64,000 bases of DNA from a bacterium (lineage in GTDB: Bacteria; 4484-113; JAFGCY01). The notes under the pieces are model-generated. The model searched no databases and was not told the DNA's origin. It worked only from the letters and a program-made list of their open reading frames with translations. Below are positions 8,308-16,484 of the stretch, piece by piece; position 1 is the first letter of the stretch; each line of letters starts with the position of its first letter. Where the stretch lies: contig JAGRNT010000002.1 in NCBI GenBank assembly GCA_020440605.1, positions 186,001 to 250,000 of the forward strand, read 5' to 3'. The position numbers were made by a program, and so were the translations under genes.

Positions 8308-8372
8308 AGGGCCGCACGGCAAATCGGGGCAAAACCCCGGTGGAATCGGCACCGAATCTGTTTATCGGCCCT
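8308..8372. other. Structured intergenic element in the 451-bp gap 7984-8434
   Basis: The only gene-free stretch over 300 bp. Besides the promoter at 8044-8072 it holds a compact foldable block: a closing stem AGGGCCG (8308-8314) / CGGCCCT (8366-8372), an inner hairpin CGGGG-CAAAA-CCCCG (8325-8339) and an alternative hairpin CGGTG / CACCG (8338-8354). A second hairpin region with CCTGG/CCAGG arms lies at about 8200-8250. I could not match it to a riboswitch or ncRNA class, and no T-run makes it a terminator. Short open frames here lack signal peptides or ribosome sites and look spurious. Confidence 0.45.
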
Positions 8373-8434
8373 CCGAGTCAGTTCTGTCCAGCTCCCTTGA
8401 CGGTGATTATTCAAATCCTGATTAGTGGCATTCA

Positions 8435-9673
8435 TTACTCAATCGTGATGACTGCGTAAGGATGACCATTGCTGCTGTCCGACCAGAAGTACTGCTCAGC
8501 TGCGGCAGTATCCTGGTAGTAGGTTCGACTCACGATGTTGCTTTCCTCGAACCCCAGACGGTATTCGCCGGGTTCCGGGAAGATCAGGGACAGGCTGAAC
8601 AGCATCCCCGCCACCCGCGCTTCGGATCCACCGACAGGGGTGATGTTCCAGTCCAGGCGCAGCAGCCCATCCCCCTGATCATCCACCACGACCAGTGACT
8701 CCGGAGGAATCAGGAATGTGCTGGCCCCGATATCCTGCCAGACACCATCGGCTGGACTGACCGGGTCCGCATTGCCATCCACGCTGCCGACATCGAAACT
8801 GCCAGGCACGTATTCAGCCGGCTGCGTACAGGTCAGGCGCACACCACTCACGAACCGCATGGACTGTTGTGTCTGTCCGGTAAGCACATCCACACGCACG
8901 GGCTCATTGACCCGGCCCGATGTTCCGGGAAAGCTCGCATACAGACTGTCCGCGGCAGCACTGAAAGGCGGAATCTCACCATCCAGACCACTGATCAGCA
9001 GGTTGTCGGCATCGTCGCGGATTTCTACTTCCACGCTGAAATCAGCCCCCCTGAAACTGTCGTTGGCAACAACCGCGAACTTCGCACTGCGGCTGTCCAG
9101 GTCAAATGCCTCACCCAGCTGTACAGCTCCCTGCGTCAGGTTCGCCGAGATCTGCAGCGGTCCACCCTCCGGGTCGAAACCCCGGACGTACAGCACCCCA
9201 CGCGAGAATGCCAGCTGACTGAGTTCCGGACGCAGGTTCTCCGGAACCTGCACGGTGAATGTGGCAGCCTCGCGCGAGGTGGAACCTGCAGCATCCGTGA
9301 GGCTGGCGACAATCGTGAAGGTCTGCGGCTGATTCTGCACGTGCAGGACTGTTTCCAGACTGGTGGATCCGGTACTGGCAATCTGCTGCAGTTCGTCCGG
9401 TGCGGCTCCATCGAAATCCCAGCTCACAGTATATGGAGCCTGGCCACCGCTGATCTTCATTCCGAAGGATGCACTCTGCCCGCCATAAAGCACCGGAGCC
9501 CCTGCCCCGGTGCCGACAGGTTGCGACAGCGTCAGCCGAATTGCACCCTGCCCTGGCCCGGGTTGCGGCTCGGGATCTGAGGAACAGCAACCCGCTGCGC
9601 TGAGCTGTAATGTCATCAGGAGTAGCGACAGCAGCCATCCGGGATTGCAATCTGAACGTAAATCAATTGTCAT
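8435..9673 (-). CDS. PKD-type lipoprotein with C-terminal cohesin-like domain (family member 2)
   Basis: 412 residues from ATG 9673 (AGGTGGA upstream); 14 codons of extra open frame precede it. Lipobox LSAAGC. Same three-part plan as its neighbours: PKD-like domain with TVSWDFDGAAP, a divergent middle domain (DPEGGPLQI), and the C-terminal domain with LYASFPGTSG, VRVDVLTGQ, PADGVWQDIGAS, NITPVGGSEARVAG, NIVSRTYYQD and FWSDSSNGHPYAVITIE. One of the more divergent copies; it lacks the Phe-Gln-Tyr-Leu-Asn core seen in others. Stands 76 bp after the preceding copy, possibly in the same transcript. Function unknown. Confidence 0.75.
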   Translation of the reverse strand: MTIDLRSDCNPGWLLSLLLMTLQLSAAGCCSSDPEPQPGPGQGAIRLTLSQPVGTGAGAPVLYGGQSASFGMKISGGQAPYTVSWDFDGAAPDELQQIASTGSTSLETVLHVQNQPQTFTIVASLTDAAGSTSREAATFTVQVPENLRPELSQLAFSRGVLYVRGFDPEGGPLQISANLTQGAVQLGEAFDLDSRSAKFAVVANDSFRGADFSVEVEIRDDADNLLISGLDGEIPPFSAAADSLYASFPGTSGRVNEPVRVDVLTGQTQQSMRFVSGVRLTCTQPAEYVPGSFDVGSVDGNADPVSPADGVWQDIGASTFLIPPESLVVVDDQGDGLLRLDWNITPVGGSEARVAGMLFSLSLIFPEPGEYRLGFEESNIVSRTYYQDTAAAEQYFWSDSSNGHPYAVITIE

Positions 9674-9748
9674 TGGTCTTTCCACCTGCGTGATGCTGCC
9701 AACAGCATAAGGCATCGCCGTCCGCGGAGTTCTCGGGATCGAGACTGA

Positions 9749-10969
9749 CTACTCAACCACGATCGTGTTGTAGATGTGATGGTTGCTGATGTCGGACCAG
9801 AAGTGCTCCTCAGTGATCGTTCTGTCGAGGTAGCACGTGTGAGGGCTTGCATTTTCAGCATCAAAACCGAGTGTGTAAACACCCGGTTGCCTGAAGATGT
9901 ATTCAAAATTGAACAACGCTCCGCTGATCCTGGCATCTGAAGCAAATGTAGGCGTCAGATTGAATCGGGTTCTCCGAAAACCATTCTTCAGATCAGTACT
10001 GCCTATCTGACTGTCAGCTGTAACCAGGAACGCTGCTGCATGATTCTGGATCCAAGCACCATCGATCGGCAATTCGGGGGCGGGATTTTCATCGACCTGT
10101 CCTATGTCAAAAGTTCCAAGTTTGTACATAGCGCCAGAATCACAGACCACGCCAAACTCATAGAGATACATCAACGGGTCCTTAGTCAATCCCGTGGCAA
10201 CCACGATACGCACCGGCTCGCCGACTGCGGCATGGGTCTGGGTGGCAATTGCATACAGGGTGTCATCCGCCAGCGGGAATGCATCAAAGGAGCCGGAGAC
10301 TGAGTCTGATGCACCGAAATAGTCTATGGATGCGCAGTAGGCGCTGACACTCACTGTGAAGTTCCCGCCTGCCAGCACATCATTGGGCTTTACGATAAAC
10401 TCCGCGGAGGTCGCCGTTTCATTGAATGGACCGCTGATGCTTATCTCACTTGATTCAATTGCCGCTTCAAATCTCAGCGCACCGCCATTCGGGTCACTGC
10501 CAAACACGTTGATGAGTCCATCGCTATATGTCAGGCTGTCAATGGAAATTCTGCAGACATCCTGAGATGCACTTACTAAAAACTCAGTGTTCGACTGAAC
10601 TGTGTTACCTGCAGCATCAACTACCAGCAATTGCATGCGATAAGTGACTGAAGCAGCCAGATCCTGCCATTTGACCGAGATGCTCGTAGTACCGGCTGCA
10701 TCCAGAGCAGTGAACTGGTCCTCACCGGCTCCTCCCATGAACCATGTTAGGTTGTACGGAGCGACACCACCGCTGATGTCAGCAGAGATATTAGCAGTCT
10801 CATAGCCAAACAGCCCCGGGGCATTTGCTCCCGTACTAACTGGCTGATTCAAATTGACAGTCAATTTGCTGTCTGGGTCCTGCTTCTCACCACCGGAGCC
10901 GCAGGCCTGCAGCATCAGCAGGCAAGCTGAGAACAGCAGCAGTCCAGCTAGTCTGGCAACGACCGACAT
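9749..10969 (-). CDS. PKD-type lipoprotein with C-terminal cohesin-like domain (family member 3)
   Basis: 406 residues; lipobox LMLQAC. PKD-like domain (NLTWFMGGAGEDQF), middle domain (DPNGGALRFEAAIESSEISI, then GPFNETATSAEF), and C-terminal domain (DDTLYAIATQ, VRIVVATG, YLYEFGVVCDSG, NLTPTFASDARISG, LGFDAENASPHTCYLDRT, FWSDISNHHIYNTIVVE). The usual SRTYYQD is changed to PHTCYLDRT. Start ATG is 2 bases past the previous stop; the ribosome site is GTGGAG, the last two sense codons (Val-Glu) of the preceding paralogue, so translation is coupled. Confidence 0.78.
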   Translation of the reverse strand: MSVVARLAGLLLFSACLLMLQACGSGGEKQDPDSKLTVNLNQPVSTGANAPGLFGYETANISADISGGVAPYNLTWFMGGAGEDQFTALDAAGTTSISVKWQDLAASVTYRMQLLVVDAAGNTVQSNTEFLVSASQDVCRISIDSLTYSDGLINVFGSDPNGGALRFEAAIESSEISISGPFNETATSAEFIVKPNDVLAGGNFTVSVSAYCASIDYFGASDSVSGSFDAFPLADDTLYAIATQTHAAVGEPVRIVVATGLTKDPLMYLYEFGVVCDSGAMYKLGTFDIGQVDENPAPELPIDGAWIQNHAAAFLVTADSQIGSTDLKNGFRRTRFNLTPTFASDARISGALFNFEYIFRQPGVYTLGFDAENASPHTCYLDRTITEEHFWSDISNHHIYNTIVVE

Positions 10970-10973
10970 TCAA

Positions 10974-12182
10974 CTACTCCACCACGATAGTGTTATAAGG
11001 ATGGTTATTGCTGATGTCGGACCAGAAGTGGTCCTCAGCCGCCGTGCTGTCCTGGTAGTAGGTGCGGGAAACCACGTTCACGTCCTGAAAGCCGAGGGTG
11101 TATGTGCCGGGTTCACTGAAGGAGAGTTCGAAGTTGAACAGCATCCCGTAAGCTTCGATGTCCCTTCCACCCAATGGCGTGATGTTGTAGTCAATACGCC
11201 AGCTGCCATCGCCAAGGTCAACAGCGCTCGTGAAGCTGTCCGGTGGCAGCAGGAAGGAGCCACTGCCCATATCCGCCCAGATCCCGTCGACAGGCTTGTA
11301 AGTCGCATCATCCAGGTCCGGAGCTCCTGCGTCGTAGGAGTAGGCATTTGGCCCGGCATTCCCGGTGCAGACAACACCGACTCCGTTGAGGAACTGGAAG
11401 GGATGTGCCGTGCGGCCCGTCAGCACCACGAAGCAGGCATTCTCATCAACATTCATCCGTGGTTGCGTTGCCACAACATACAACGCATCATCCTTCAGAT
11501 TGAATTCCTGGTATCTCGCCGGGTCCGGCGAGGCCGTCGACACTGCTCCACGCATGTCTGTGGCAGACACAAGCAGTTCGCCGAAGATACCACCGGCCGG
11601 AAGACCCTGTGGGCTGTAGTCCCAGATGGCGGTGTCTCCATCCCAGCCGTGCGGCTCTCCCAGTTCCACGTTGCCATCGAATGACGCCAGCTGCAGGCTG
11701 AATTCATCACCCTCCGGATCAGTTGCGGTAGCCCGCAGGACAGCATCCGAGTAAGTGACGGAGCTGATCTGCGGGGGGTTGTTGTGCCAGGCCAGCTGCT
11801 GAAATTCCAGCCATTGTGTAGTGCTCACACCAATGTTGTCAACGGCGGTCACCTTCAGGCGCTGCCCCTGCTCGCCGCTCAGCCTGACAAGCTCCAGATC
11901 AATTTCCACAGTGCCAGCCTCAGCCAGCTGGCTACTGGCAGTGGTACCGATTCCACCCAGCGACCAGGCGACAGTGTATGGCGCATAGCCGCCGGAAATC
12001 TCCGCACTGAAGCGGGCCTGCTGCCCACCAACCAGCATCGGCGCATCCGTGCCGATGCCGACACCCTGCACGGATTTCACGCTGATCCGTGAAGATGGAT
12101 CTGGCTCGCTGCCGCGCCCGGAGCAGGCCGCGATGAAGCAGCAAGTGGCAATCAGGCACAGGATTACTGTTCTGTTTCTCAT
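10974..12182 (-). CDS. PKD-type lipoprotein with C-terminal cohesin-like domain (family member 4)
   Basis: 402 residues; lipobox FIAAC. PKD-like domain (TVAWSLGGIG), a middle domain (DPEGDEFSLQLASFDGNVEL), and the C-terminal domain (DDALYVVATQP, FQFLNGVGVVC, PVDGIWADMGSGSFLLPPD, NITPLGGRDIEAYG, VNVVSRTYYQDSTAAEDHFW). The last 100 bases are nearly identical in nucleotide sequence to those of the next copy upstream (12189-13421), which suggests recent duplication or gene conversion. The ATG at 12182 uses GTGGAG at the end of that copy as its ribosome site. Confidence 0.78.
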   Translation of the reverse strand: MRNRTVILCLIATCCFIAACSGRGSEPDPSSRISVKSVQGVGIGTDAPMLVGGQQARFSAEISGGYAPYTVAWSLGGIGTTASSQLAEAGTVEIDLELVRLSGEQGQRLKVTAVDNIGVSTTQWLEFQQLAWHNNPPQISSVTYSDAVLRATATDPEGDEFSLQLASFDGNVELGEPHGWDGDTAIWDYSPQGLPAGGIFGELLVSATDMRGAVSTASPDPARYQEFNLKDDALYVVATQPRMNVDENACFVVLTGRTAHPFQFLNGVGVVCTGNAGPNAYSYDAGAPDLDDATYKPVDGIWADMGSGSFLLPPDSFTSAVDLGDGSWRIDYNITPLGGRDIEAYGMLFNFELSFSEPGTYTLGFQDVNVVSRTYYQDSTAAEDHFWSDISNNHPYNTIVVE

Positions 12183-12188
12183 GGATTA

Positions 12189-13421
12189 TTACTCCACCAC
12201 GATCGTGTTGTAGGGATGCTCATTGCTGATGTCAGACCAGAAGTGGTCCTCAGCCGCTGTGCTGTCCTGGTAGTAGGTGCGGGAAACCACGCTTACCGCT
12301 TCAAAACCCAGATGGTATTCCCCGGGCGCACTGAAAACATATTCAAAGCTGAACAGTATCCCCACCGGATGGAAATCAGCGCTTACAAAGGGAATGATGG
12401 AAAAATCAGTTCGAATGCCTCCGCTGAGATTGGATTCATCATGGATGAATCCAAATCCGTCATACTGGAATCCGCTGGCACCGGCATCTGCCCAGACTCC
12501 ATCGACTGGCTCGTCATAGCGGGGATTGTCATCAAATTCGCCATAATCAACTGAGCCTCCCACATAAGATGCCCCTGATTCACAGGTAACACCGACCGAA
12601 TTCAGATATCGGAACGGATGGGCCGGTCGGCCGGTTGCCACAAAGATACGCACCCTGTCACCTACTTTCACAGATGTCTTCGTAGCAATTGCATACAGTG
12701 TGTCATCCTCAAGCGGGAAGGCCTCGAAGTTTCCGCCGACCTGCTCGCTTTCCACGCTGGCACCATACTCGTCAGTCACCGTGGCGATGAAGCCACCGAA
12801 GCTGAGATTGCCATTGGCGAGGATGTCATTCGGGCTCGGGGCCAGCTCTTCGCTCAGGTCCCAGACCGCGACGTAGCCATCAACGGTGTCCGGCGAACCA
12901 AGATCCTTGTCGTCTATCGCACGGCGTAGGCTGAAGCTCAGTTCATCGCCATCCTCATCTGACGCCGTCACGGTCAGCAGGTTGCTGCTGCTCAGTGTCA
13001 GATCCTCGATCAGCGGTGCGGAATTGTTCCAGCCCAGCAGCTGGTAATTGACGCTTGTGGACTGGCTGACTCCTGCAGCATCGGTCACCGTCGCTGTTGC
13101 TGTGTAGTCCTGCTGGCCGCTGATCACCTTCATCGTCACGTCCACTGTGCTTGTACCGGCTACGGCCAGACTGCTTGTCGAATTGTCTGCGCCTCCGCCG
13201 AAGTTCCAGGAGATGTTGAATGGACCATTGACGCCTGTCACCTCCGCCGTGAAGCGGGCCTGCTGCCCACCGGCCAGCAGCGGCGCATCCTTGCCCAGCC
13301 CGACCGGTTCAGTAAGGGTGATGAACAGGCGTTGTGGTGGGTCACCGCCCGTGATCCTGTGGCCACCATTGCAGGAACACAGCACTGACAGCAGCATTAT
13401 CGCGATTGACATTCTGAACAT
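12189..13421 (-). CDS. PKD-type lipoprotein with C-terminal cohesin-like domain (family member 5)
   Basis: 410 residues from ATG 13421, which has GGAAGGAG upstream; lipobox VLCSC. PKD-like domain with GVNGPFNISWNFGGGADNST, almost the same as in the copy at 6778-7983. Middle domain (DEDGDELSFSLRR, ILANGNLSFGG), and C-terminal domain (DDTLYAIATKTS, VRIFVATG, FRYLNSVGVTCESG, PVDGVWADAGA, LGFEAVSVVSRTYYQD, FWSDISNEHPYNTIVVE). Unlike its neighbours it has its own ribosome site rather than borrowing one, because the gene before it (13449-13868) lacks the Val-Glu ending. Confidence 0.78.
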   Translation of the reverse strand: MFRMSIAIMLLSVLCSCNGGHRITGGDPPQRLFITLTEPVGLGKDAPLLAGGQQARFTAEVTGVNGPFNISWNFGGGADNSTSSLAVAGTSTVDVTMKVISGQQDYTATATVTDAAGVSQSTSVNYQLLGWNNSAPLIEDLTLSSSNLLTVTASDEDGDELSFSLRRAIDDKDLGSPDTVDGYVAVWDLSEELAPSPNDILANGNLSFGGFIATVTDEYGASVESEQVGGNFEAFPLEDDTLYAIATKTSVKVGDRVRIFVATGRPAHPFRYLNSVGVTCESGASYVGGSVDYGEFDDNPRYDEPVDGVWADAGASGFQYDGFGFIHDESNLSGGIRTDFSIIPFVSADFHPVGILFSFEYVFSAPGEYHLGFEAVSVVSRTYYQDSTAAEDHFWSDISNEHPYNTIVVE

Positions 13422-13448
13422 GGCTTTCTCCTTCCCTCCACGCAACAA

Positions 13449-13868
13449 CTATTCTGCGTTCAGGATTTCGCCGCTGCCAATAACGAAGAAGTCATTGCTG
13501 GCGCTGTGGATTTCCTCGTCGTTATAGATTACGTGCATGGTGCATCTCACGTTGTAACCATCCTCACTCGCGGGAAGCAGAACCTCCGTCTGCACAAGAC
13601 TGTCCTGTCCGTGCTCCGTGATGATGGGATCCATCGCTGCATCGAATTCCCAGCGGATCTTTATCGGTCGCGCCATTGTGAGAACGAAAGCCCTGAGAGT
13701 CGCCTGTTTCCCGGCAACTGGAATCGAACCGCTCTCACTGTCACTGGCAATGAACCTCTGGATGCTGACCCAGCCCTGCCAGACATTTCCGCTCGTTGCC
13801 TTACCTGAAGAACAGGAGACCATCACCAAGGTCATCAGAATAATGCAGATACTCACTAAGTGCTTCAT
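13449..13868 (-). CDS. Short PKD-only lipoprotein of the same family
   Basis: 139 residues; lipobox MVSC. It corresponds only to the N-terminal PKD-like domain of its neighbours (PIKIRWEFDAAMD, then an Ig-like strand pattern ending NDFFVIGSG) and lacks the middle and cohesin-like domains. There is no frameshifted remainder downstream: the next lipoprotein starts 27 bp after its stop, so it is a stable short form rather than an obvious pseudogene. Its ATG uses GGAG from the last codon of the preceding paralogue. Compare the other PKD-only member at 16485-17006. Confidence 0.7.
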   Translation of the reverse strand: MKHLVSICIILMTLVMVSCSSGKATSGNVWQGWVSIQRFIASDSESGSIPVAGKQATLRAFVLTMARPIKIRWEFDAAMDPIITEHGQDSLVQTEVLLPASEDGYNVRCTMHVIYNDEEIHSASNDFFVIGSGEILNAE

Positions 13869-13871
13869 TCT

Positions 13872-15083
13872 TCACTCCACAACAATTACATTGTACTGAT
13901 GATCATTCGAGATGTCAGACCAGAAGAAGTCCTCGGACTGGCTGGCATCGGTGTAGTAGGTCCGGCTGACGATGTTGACCGCCTCGAAGCCCAGGTGATA
14001 TGTGCCTTCAGACGTAAAGGTGTATTCGAAACTGAACAGGATGCCGTTGGCGGTGATGTCACTGCCACCGAGCGGCGTCACATTGAAGTCAGTGCGACTG
14101 CTGCCGTTGCCGAGATCGGTGCCGGTAATGAAGTTGTCCGGAGCAAGCAGGAAGCTCGTGGCCCCCATATCCGCCCAGACTCCGTCTATCGGGTTGGCTG
14201 AACCGACATCAGGAGTGCCATCCGGGTTGCCGACATCGAATGTTGTAGGGGCGTAACTGGCCCCGTTCTCGCACACAACCCCGCAGCCATTGAGGTACTG
14301 GAAATTGTTCGCGGTGTCCCCGGTGGCCACAGCAATCCGCACAGTGGAACCCGTACTCGTACTGCTACTGGTGGCAATGGCATAAAGGGTGTCATTCGCC
14401 AGAGGGAATGCATCAAACCCGCCACTGAGGCTGTCGGAGTCTGTTCCTCCATTTCCATCATCCGCGATTACCGTGATGGTCCAGTTGCCACCGGTAAGAA
14501 CGTCCCTGGGACTGAGTCTCCACTGAGCACTGGTTGAGGTTTCGTTGAAGGGTCCCTCAATGTCAATATTGCCGGAATCCAGAAAAGCCTGGAATGTCAG
14601 TGAATCACCATCCGGGTCTGAGGCTGATACGGTAACTACTCCTTCATTTACAGTCAGTGAATCTATGGAGGGAGCCTCTGAACCACCTGGGCCAAGTGAA
14701 AATGTCACGCTGTCACTTGCCTGCCTGCCGTCCCCGGTTGTCATCGTCACAGTTGCAGTGAATTGGTTTGGAGATGATATAGATACGAAAGTCACATTGA
14801 CACTGCTTGTTCCTGCCTGAGCCAGTGTCGAAGTGGTGTTTGTGGCTGCACCACCGAAGTTCCAGTCAAATGTGAACGGACCATTGGGGTCCGTGGTCGT
14901 TGCCGAGAAGCTGGCAGTTTCATTGCCAAACAATCCAGGGGCATTGATCCCGGTAGCGACTGGTGCATGGATTGTCACCTGTGTTCTATGAGGGTTGACT
15001 GTGCCTTTATTGAGGGTTTCGCAGCCACACAAGCTTGCCAGCGCAAGCAACAGCACTGCCAGTATCAGTCCCATCTGCTTCAT
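13872..15083 (-). CDS. PKD-type lipoprotein with C-terminal cohesin-like domain (family member 6)
   Basis: 403 residues; lipobox LCGC with Glu at +2; GGGGAGG precedes the ATG. PKD-like domain (TFDWNFGGAATNTTSTL), middle domain (DPDGDSLTFQAFLDSGNIDI, VLTGGNWTITVIADDGNGG) and C-terminal domain (NDTLYAIATSSSTSTG, NGCGVVCENGASY, NPIDGVWADMGATSFLLAPD, NVTPLGGSDITANGILF, VNIVSRTYY, FWSDISN). Nearest relative is the copy at 6778-7983. It heads a tight run of five or six lipoprotein genes (members 6 to 2) that look co-transcribed. Confidence 0.78.
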   Translation of the reverse strand: MKQMGLILAVLLLALASLCGCETLNKGTVNPHRTQVTIHAPVATGINAPGLFGNETASFSATTTDPNGPFTFDWNFGGAATNTTSTLAQAGTSSVNVTFVSISSPNQFTATVTMTTGDGRQASDSVTFSLGPGGSEAPSIDSLTVNEGVVTVSASDPDGDSLTFQAFLDSGNIDIEGPFNETSTSAQWRLSPRDVLTGGNWTITVIADDGNGGTDSDSLSGGFDAFPLANDTLYAIATSSSTSTGSTVRIAVATGDTANNFQYLNGCGVVCENGASYAPTTFDVGNPDGTPDVGSANPIDGVWADMGATSFLLAPDNFITGTDLGNGSSRTDFNVTPLGGSDITANGILFSFEYTFTSEGTYHLGFEAVNIVSRTYYTDASQSEDFFWSDISNDHQYNVIVVE

Positions 15084-15162
15084 GCAGACCTCCCCAGATT
15101 ACGCCGCCTGTTGCGGCTTACGGCCGGTCAATGATCCCTGTACGGTCTATCCCTGAAAATCC

Positions 15163-16449
15163 CTATTCAACACTCACGGTATTCGGCACCGTGCCGTTCG
15201 TCACATCTCCCCAGAAGAACTGGTTGGCAGAATCGTGATCCTGGTAGTAGGTGCGGCTCACCGTATCCGCGGGCTGGAAGCCGATGCGGTATTCACCGGG
15301 AGCGCCGAAGGCCAGCTCGAAGCTGAACAGCACACCGCGCAGGCCCTGCTGCTCCGTCGCACCCTCCGGGATGATGAAGAAGTCCAGCGCCCCGCGGCTG
15401 CCGGCATAGTCCCGGCGGATGATCGCGTTGTCAGCGGGAAACTGCAGATCCGTGGCCCCCAGCTCCTGCCAGACGCCGTCAATCCCCGAAAGCCCGCCCG
15501 CATCACTGCTGCCATCGGGCACCCCGGCATCGAAGCTGCCCGGCACGTAGTCCGAGCCATCCTCACAGGTCACGGCAATGGCCGCGAGCGCCTGGAAGGG
15601 CAGGCGCGTGGCTCCGGTGGCAACCACCACGCGCACGCCGTGACCGGCTGGAACATCCCTTGGATCACGCACGGCGGCGGCATTCTGGGCCAGCGGCACG
15701 GCGTAGAGCGTGTCCTGCGCCAGTGTGATCTGCTCGGGTGTATAGCTGGCGCTGCCTTCGGTAATGTCATGCCCGTCGGAGACGCGGATACTGAGCTGCA
15801 TGTCGCGCTGCAGCCAGAAGCCGCTCAGCAGGTTCACCGGGAACTCAGTCTCCTCGCCGGTCTTGAGTCCGAGGGCCGAGCCGAATTCATCGCGCACGGT
15901 GACCGTCAGGTCGTCGCCATCCTCATCCGAAGCGCTGACGCGCAGCAGCCCGTCGCTGACAACAGCGGAGTCGATCACCGGGGCATGGTTGCCGGGCTCG
16001 GGATCAACGGGCGGATCAACCGGCGGGTCCACGGGCGGATCGACCGGGGGGTCCACCGGGTCAGGATCCTCGCCGGGCGGGTCCACGCGGTAGCGGAAGC
16101 TGCTGGTGTCGGTCTCGCCCACCTTGTCGGTGACGCTGACGGTGACGGTGTATTCCTTCACCGCATCCGAGCTGTTGAGCATCCCGACCTTCAGCAGGTT
16201 CGGGCTCAGCTCCTCGCTGAATTCATGGTCATTGACTACTGCGCCACCGCCGAAGTCCCAGTGGATGATGAACGGGCCGTTGTAACCGTTGATGTTCACG
16301 CGCCAGACGGCTTCACTGCCACCGCGCAGCGTATTGGGGGGCACGATGATCGCCTCCACCAGCGGGACGCCCTGCTGCGGCGGCGGGCTGGAGGCCCCGC
16401 AGGCACTGAGGAGCACGAGCAGCAGCAGGCTGCACAGGAGTCTCGCCAT
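15163..16449 (-). CDS. PKD-type lipoprotein with proline linker and cohesin-like domain (family member 7)
   Basis: 428 residues from ATG 16449 (AGGGGG upstream); an ATG at 16488 overlaps the previous stop as ATGA and is an alternative. Lipobox LLSAC. PKD-like domain (IIHWDFGGGAVVND), then a linker of VDPP repeats, a middle domain (DEDGDDLTVTVRDEF) and the C-terminal domain (QDTLYAVPLAQN, VRVVVATG, IAVTCEDGSDYVPGSFDAG, GIDGVWQELGATDLQFPAD, IIPEGATEQQGLRGVLFSF, DTVSRTYYQD, FFWGDVTNGTVPNTVSVE). It differs from others by the linker, which may lift the distal domain away from the membrane. Confidence 0.75.
   Translation of the reverse strand: MARLLCSLLLLVLLSACGASSPPPQQGVPLVEAIIVPPNTLRGGSEAVWRVNINGYNGPFIIHWDFGGGAVVNDHEFSEELSPNLLKVGMLNSSDAVKEYTVTVSVTDKVGETDTSSFRYRVDPPGEDPDPVDPPVDPPVDPPVDPPVDPEPGNHAPVIDSAVVSDGLLRVSASDEDGDDLTVTVRDEFGSALGLKTGEETEFPVNLLSGFWLQRDMQLSIRVSDGHDITEGSASYTPEQITLAQDTLYAVPLAQNAAAVRDPRDVPAGHGVRVVVATGATRLPFQALAAIAVTCEDGSDYVPGSFDAGVPDGSSDAGGLSGIDGVWQELGATDLQFPADNAIIRRDYAGSRGALDFFIIPEGATEQQGLRGVLFSFELAFGAPGEYRIGFQPADTVSRTYYQDHDSANQFFWGDVTNGTVPNTVSVE
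16003..16062. repeat. 12-bp tandem repeats encoding the VDPP linker
   Basis: Four to five imperfect 12-bp units (GGCGGATCAACC and variants on the plus strand) within the lipoprotein gene at 15163-16449. They encode repeated Val-Asp-Pro-Pro, and copy number could vary by slippage. Confidence 0.75.
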
Positions 16450-16484
16450 GTCAGTCATCCCCCTGCCCCGGCCGAGGCGCATGT

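Noticed and set aside
8308-8372. Possible c-di-GMP or cobalamin riboswitch
   Set aside because: Pieces such as GCAC...GCAAA look similar, but the conserved cores and stem order do not match either class.
8143-8435. Two short minus-strand frames in the lipoprotein intergenic gap
   Set aside because: No signal peptide, ribosome site or similarity to the surrounding family; the strand is better explained by the structured element and promoter.
16003-16062. CRISPR-like repeat
   Set aside because: In-frame 12-bp units encoding VDPP inside a lipoprotein gene; no spacers.
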